The notes beneath the pieces are model-generated. The model saw only the letters and a list, made by a program, of their open reading frames with translations. It had not been told where the DNA came from and ran no database searches. The position numbers and the translations under genes are program-made. A stretch of 64,000 nucleotides of DNA from Atrina japonica. Taxonomy: Eukaryota; Mollusca; Bivalvia; Pterioida; Pinnidae. Of the stretch, positions 42,443-64,000 are shown piece after piece. Positions within the stretch are counted from its first letter, which is position 1. The number at the start of each line of letters is the position of its first letter. The DNA lies in the NCBI GenBank assembly GCA_030159075.1, contig BROG01000231.1, forward strand, positions 496,001-560,000. The letters run 5' to 3'.

Positions 42443-43100
42443 GCATTAAACAATGACGAGCAACTTTAAAATAGAACTGTATAAAACACACGGTGACAAA
42501 ACGAGTCACACGTTTGCATATAAATAAAAGCAGTCTGACAAACTGTAAAGATATGCATGACACACACTGGTAAACTTGGACATGTCCCTCTGTCCCATGG
42601 AATGTGAATTTATCTTTGTAGAATTTCCGTGCAGCAATAAGACATATGCCAAATTTTTGTATCGATGCCTAAAATTAAAATATCTTTTGCAAAACTTCTG
42701 ATAATTTACAATAACTGTTAGTCACAATAAAGTGGAACCGTCCATTTATTTGATGAATTGAACACTCGAATACATTCTGAATATGTTTTGACCTATTTTA
42801 CGTCGAGGTCGCGACTATGAGCACCACAAATTCAAATCTATTGGAATAAGAAATGCTAAATTACACTATTCACTTTGACTGACTTATCAAAGTTTTCATC
42901 AGACCTCGCTTGTCTACCTATTTTTATCACTCTGTAGACAACTACTTCAGTCTTTACTTAAATCCTATAGTTTTCTGTAACGCAAAACATAACTAATCTA
43001 TTCCTACGTAATGGTAATTAATGAAATATGACCTACTTAAACTTATATCTGCTCATGTATTTACCTACTTAAGTAATAGTTATAAATGTTTAATGAACAA

Positions 43101-43229
43101 GGCCTGGTACAATAAAACTTGAAAATTACTTAAAATTACTCAACTTGACTTATCATGAAATCTGATTGGCTAAGCAGGCCAAATTGATAATATTTCAAGT
43201 AAATTCTAAAATATTATGGTGCCGGGCTC
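43101..43229. mobile_element. MITE family C, copy 1
   Basis: GGCCTGGTACAATAAAACTT at the left and ATTATGGTGCCGGGCT at the right are inverted. Same family as 46818-46966. It may lie within the 3' UTR of the CUB-LDLa gene. Confidence 0.75.
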
Positions 43230-43497
43230 AGACTTTATCACAGCAACTGCGGACCTGTAACTGAAAATGACGTCAGGAGACAATCGATTTCTATTGTGTC
43301 GACGTTACCGTTTCTGTGGTTATCTGTCAAACTACGAAATAACGGTAACGTTGTCTACGCTAGCTCTTCGATTTGGCTTACAATGACCATTACCCGCTGC
43401 GAGAAGTGAGGTTATCTGTATCATTTTGACGTCCAAAATTACCGGAATGCAGTAATCGTGGAAATGTCTACTGAACACATTTGGAAATTTGCAGCAC

Positions 43498-61364
<17,867 letters not shown>

Positions 61365-61365
61365 T

Positions 61366-62370
61366 GTAGCGAAAACTGTCCTAAAATAACCACCAACACT
61401 TCAGATTAAATCATAACTTTCGCTATCAGTATTTAGCTAGAGTTGACTTTTAAACATATTGCTTTCGAATGAGTGATTCAAGTAGGTTTTGTAATCAATT
61501 ACTAATAAGCGATTATCTTATTGGCTGGTTGCACTAATTCACGTGACAGTTGTCGATTTCTCTTTCAGCTTGCAGGTCGGGTATGTAGGCCCACGTTTCA
61601 AAATTCTGTGGGTTTTAAAATCTGTTTACCGCATTATGTGTAAGTAATTTAAATTAGTCTCCAGTAGCGTTTGCTCATTTCGATCGTAATTATATATTAC
61701 CGTCAAATCTGAAAGGATTCCCAATGTCACTTAAAATATTTAAAGGGTAGAGTCAATGTACATTATACTCTTATGAATAAATTAATAACAAAAGAAAATA
61801 CGGACTAGATTGAACGTGCTGTTATTTGAAATTCAATTACATACTTGAGAGTCTGGAGCAATATTCCCAACACAAATATTTTCTTTCACATTCGCAGAAC
61901 ATCGGAGATTATCGATGAAAAACAAAACAGAAATCGTGACGAAAAATAAACGTCATAATCTCCCTTTTGAAGAATTATCAAAACTTTTTTATTATTATTT
62001 CTTCAATAATAATCTTTTCAAAAACCCTTGGTCGTCGATTGCATCATCGGAATGGATTTTTCCATATCAAATGTATTATTTTTGCTAGTTAAATGGATTT
62101 GTGAAACTTTCTCTGATATCCATAATTAAAATATAAAACTGAACCCGCCGTCTTCATATGATTAATCAGATTCCTAATTAAGATGATTAGATAGATGTGG
62201 ATAGAACACCAATCAAGACTTCAAACAAAAAGAAACATATGTAAGTCGAGTCACCATTAACATTAACGACCAAAACAGCGGGGAGACACGCCAACATCAT
62301 CATCAACAGTCGCGGCTAATCGGAAACGTGAATATACAACTCGTAAACCACGATATTTAGAATAGAGATG
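61366..62370. other. Upstream region of the CUB-LDLa gene
   Basis: Should hold its promoter and 5' UTR; I see no decisive TATA or initiator and no coding sequence. Confidence 0.4.
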
Positions 62371-62372
62371 TA

Positions 62373-62399
62373 ACACACACACACACACACACACACACA
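62373..62399. repeat. (CA)n microsatellite
   Basis: About 13 CA dinucleotides. Confidence 0.95.
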
Positions 62400-62494
62400 T
62401 TAAAAGTAGAAAAAAAATCGAAATTAATATTATTATTATTATCATTTTTGTTTGTTTGTTTGTAAACACCGCTAATATCCCTTTAATAGTGGAG

Positions 62495-62662
62495 GAGATA
62501 ACCCGGTTACAATGTTCCCAGGAAGAGACCACCGGTCTTCCGGAAGTAAACTGGCAACATTTCTCACAAATTTAATTTAGGTTCAAGTAGGACTCGAACC
62601 AGCGCTGACTAGAGATTCATGGTTTAAAGCGCGATGCTCTAACCACTCGATCACAGAGGCGC
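62495..62662 (-). mobile_element. tRNA-derived SINE, family B, best preserved
   Basis: Minus strand: GCGCCTCTGTGATCGAGTGG + TTAGAGC (tRNA head with A box), GCTGGTTCGAGTCCTACTTG (B box), then TTGCCAGTTTACTTCCGGAA and GGTCTCTTCCTGGGAACATT. Confidence 0.85.
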
Positions 62663-63317
62663 CCAGAATGGTTTTAATCCGCATTTTAACTCTTAAAAAA
62701 ACCCCGGAGCGAATGGATGGCGGTGGGTTTTCGATCCTTCATAAATACCAGAAGATAAATTCATATCTACTTTAGGGGCTAAATTAAAACACTAAATTAC
62801 TTAGATTCTACATGTTTTCCAAAATTTCTCTAAAATAATTTTATTTCATACGCACGCAACTCATTTGGGAGGTCACCGTATTAATTGGTCCATGTCTCCA
62901 AGTTGAAGATACTTACACTGGATGTATGTTTCAGAGATTATATTCGGTAATTTGAGACATCAGAAATATTTACCTATCGTATCTAAGAATTAGGACACGA
63001 GTTGAAGTCCATCGTATTTTGATCCCCGCTTAAAGTCCCATTAATGAATTATTCATTATTTGAAAATGTAAAGAAGCGCGTGACACGTCAAAATCTGGCG
63101 AAATATACATGGCTATACAGAGCTTATTAATTTATGTAGATATAAAACGGGCACCTGTAAATGAGTTGAAGGGAGTTAAATATTCGCTATATCATACAAG
63201 GTGATACTTTTTAGATACCGTATATTTTTTATTATCAGATTCAGGAGTCGATGTAACGTAAACGAATGACCCCTTCAGAAAAACTACCCGGGGTAAACGT
63301 AAAATGACCCCTGTAGA

Positions 63318-63337
63318 ACAACAACAACAACAACAAC

Positions 63338-63375
<38 letters not shown>
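63318..63375. repeat. (AAC)n followed by (CA)n
   Basis: About 8 CAA triplets, then about 16 CA dinucleotides and a few CAGA. Confidence 0.95.
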
Positions 63376-63376
<1 letters not shown>

Positions 63377-63434
63377 AGACACAGATTAGGCCTAATTATC
63401 TGTCGAACATTGGTTAATTTCGGGTCATATTTCT

Positions 63435-63840
63435 ATTTTTTGATATCAGGAAATAGAGGTGATTTTCTGATAAATAAAAATCGAATTTTTGATGTCAGAA
63501 AATCATTTTTGATATCAGAAAATCAATTTTTGATATACAAAATATGTACATGTAGTATTATTTGAGATAAAAAAATGAATTATACTACATGTACATATTT
63601 TTGTTATCAGAAAATGATTTTAATATGTAGTATTACTTGAAATAAAAAAATCAAATTCCTGATATAAAAAAATACTACATATTTTTTGATATCAAAAAAT
63701 GATTTTCTGATACAAAACATCAAATTTCTGATATCAATAAATTCATTATTTGATATAAAAAAATTGAATTTCTGATATCAAAAATTCATTTTGATTTTTT
63801 GATATCAGAAATTTGATCTTTTGATACCAAAATCACAAAA
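63435..63840. repeat. Second cluster of TGATATCA-type palindromes
   Basis: Many TTTTTGATATCAGAAAAT and AATTTCTGATATCAAAA motifs. It includes a longer inverted pair, AAATATGTACATGTAGTATT versus TACTACATGTACATATTT (about 63540-63600). Confidence 0.75.
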
Positions 63841-64000
63841 ATACACTTAAAATGAGAAATAACTCCCAGAAGAAACCATTATACAATTTTGGCCCTGTGA
63901 AAATTTTTGTACATCAGTTTGCAGATCATTCCCTGTCCATAAACTTTTCATATTTTGAACTCCTTGTCTAAAACCACTAAAGGGATTCTGATGAAACTTG

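Overview
The window is animal nuclear DNA. It is AT-rich and has long introns with GT/AG boundaries, dense minisatellites, tRNA-derived SINEs and many small inverted-repeat DNA transposons. No bacterial-style operons are present. The two recognisable conserved genes, together with the style of the SINEs and retroelement debris, suggest a mollusc, probably a bivalve. That taxon call is inference; the exon structures are read directly from the sequence.

Three spliced genes account for essentially all convincing coding sequence. (1) Minus strand, 14888 down to 2154: nicolin-1 (NICN1), a tubulin polyglutamylase complex-associated protein. Five exons (169 residues) are visible; the final exon, about 40 codons, appears to lie beyond the left edge. 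(2) Plus strand, 15141 to 35149: F-actin capping protein subunit alpha (CAPZA), complete in ten coding exons, 288 residues. NICN1 and CAPZA are head to head with 252 bp between their ATGs, which looks like a shared bidirectional promoter. (3) Minus strand, 61364 down to 43498: a six-exon gene for a 452-residue type I membrane protein with signal peptide, one CUB domain, one LDL-receptor class A domain, one transmembrane helix and a 200-residue cytoplasmic tail with two PPxY motifs. It is convergent with CAPZA. I do not recognise a named orthologue for this architecture.

The rest is introns and intergenic DNA filled with repeats. NICN1 introns carry a 1.9-kb array of 20-bp units with an internal ~830-bp higher-order duplication, two more minisatellites, three copies of a ~80-bp hairpin element and a SINE; a piggyBac-like TTAA-flanked element lies beyond exon 5. 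CAPZA intron 1 (9.2 kb) holds a decayed Tc1-type transposon, a TIR-flanked 1.2-kb segment, SINEs and a double minisatellite. CAPZA introns 4 and 9 hold arrays whose units resemble splice sites and abut exons 5 and 9. Between CAPZA and the CUB gene is a 42-bp array that seems to have grown out of a SINE tail. The 13.2-kb first intron of the CUB gene contains retroelement fragments, AT-rich palindrome clusters, and a perfect 122-bp palindrome inserted into a 100-bp tandem triplication with a 4-bp target duplication.

Most open frames in the window are repeat arrays or chance ORFs and are not annotated as genes. No rRNA, functional tRNA, CRISPR or viral gene was recognised.
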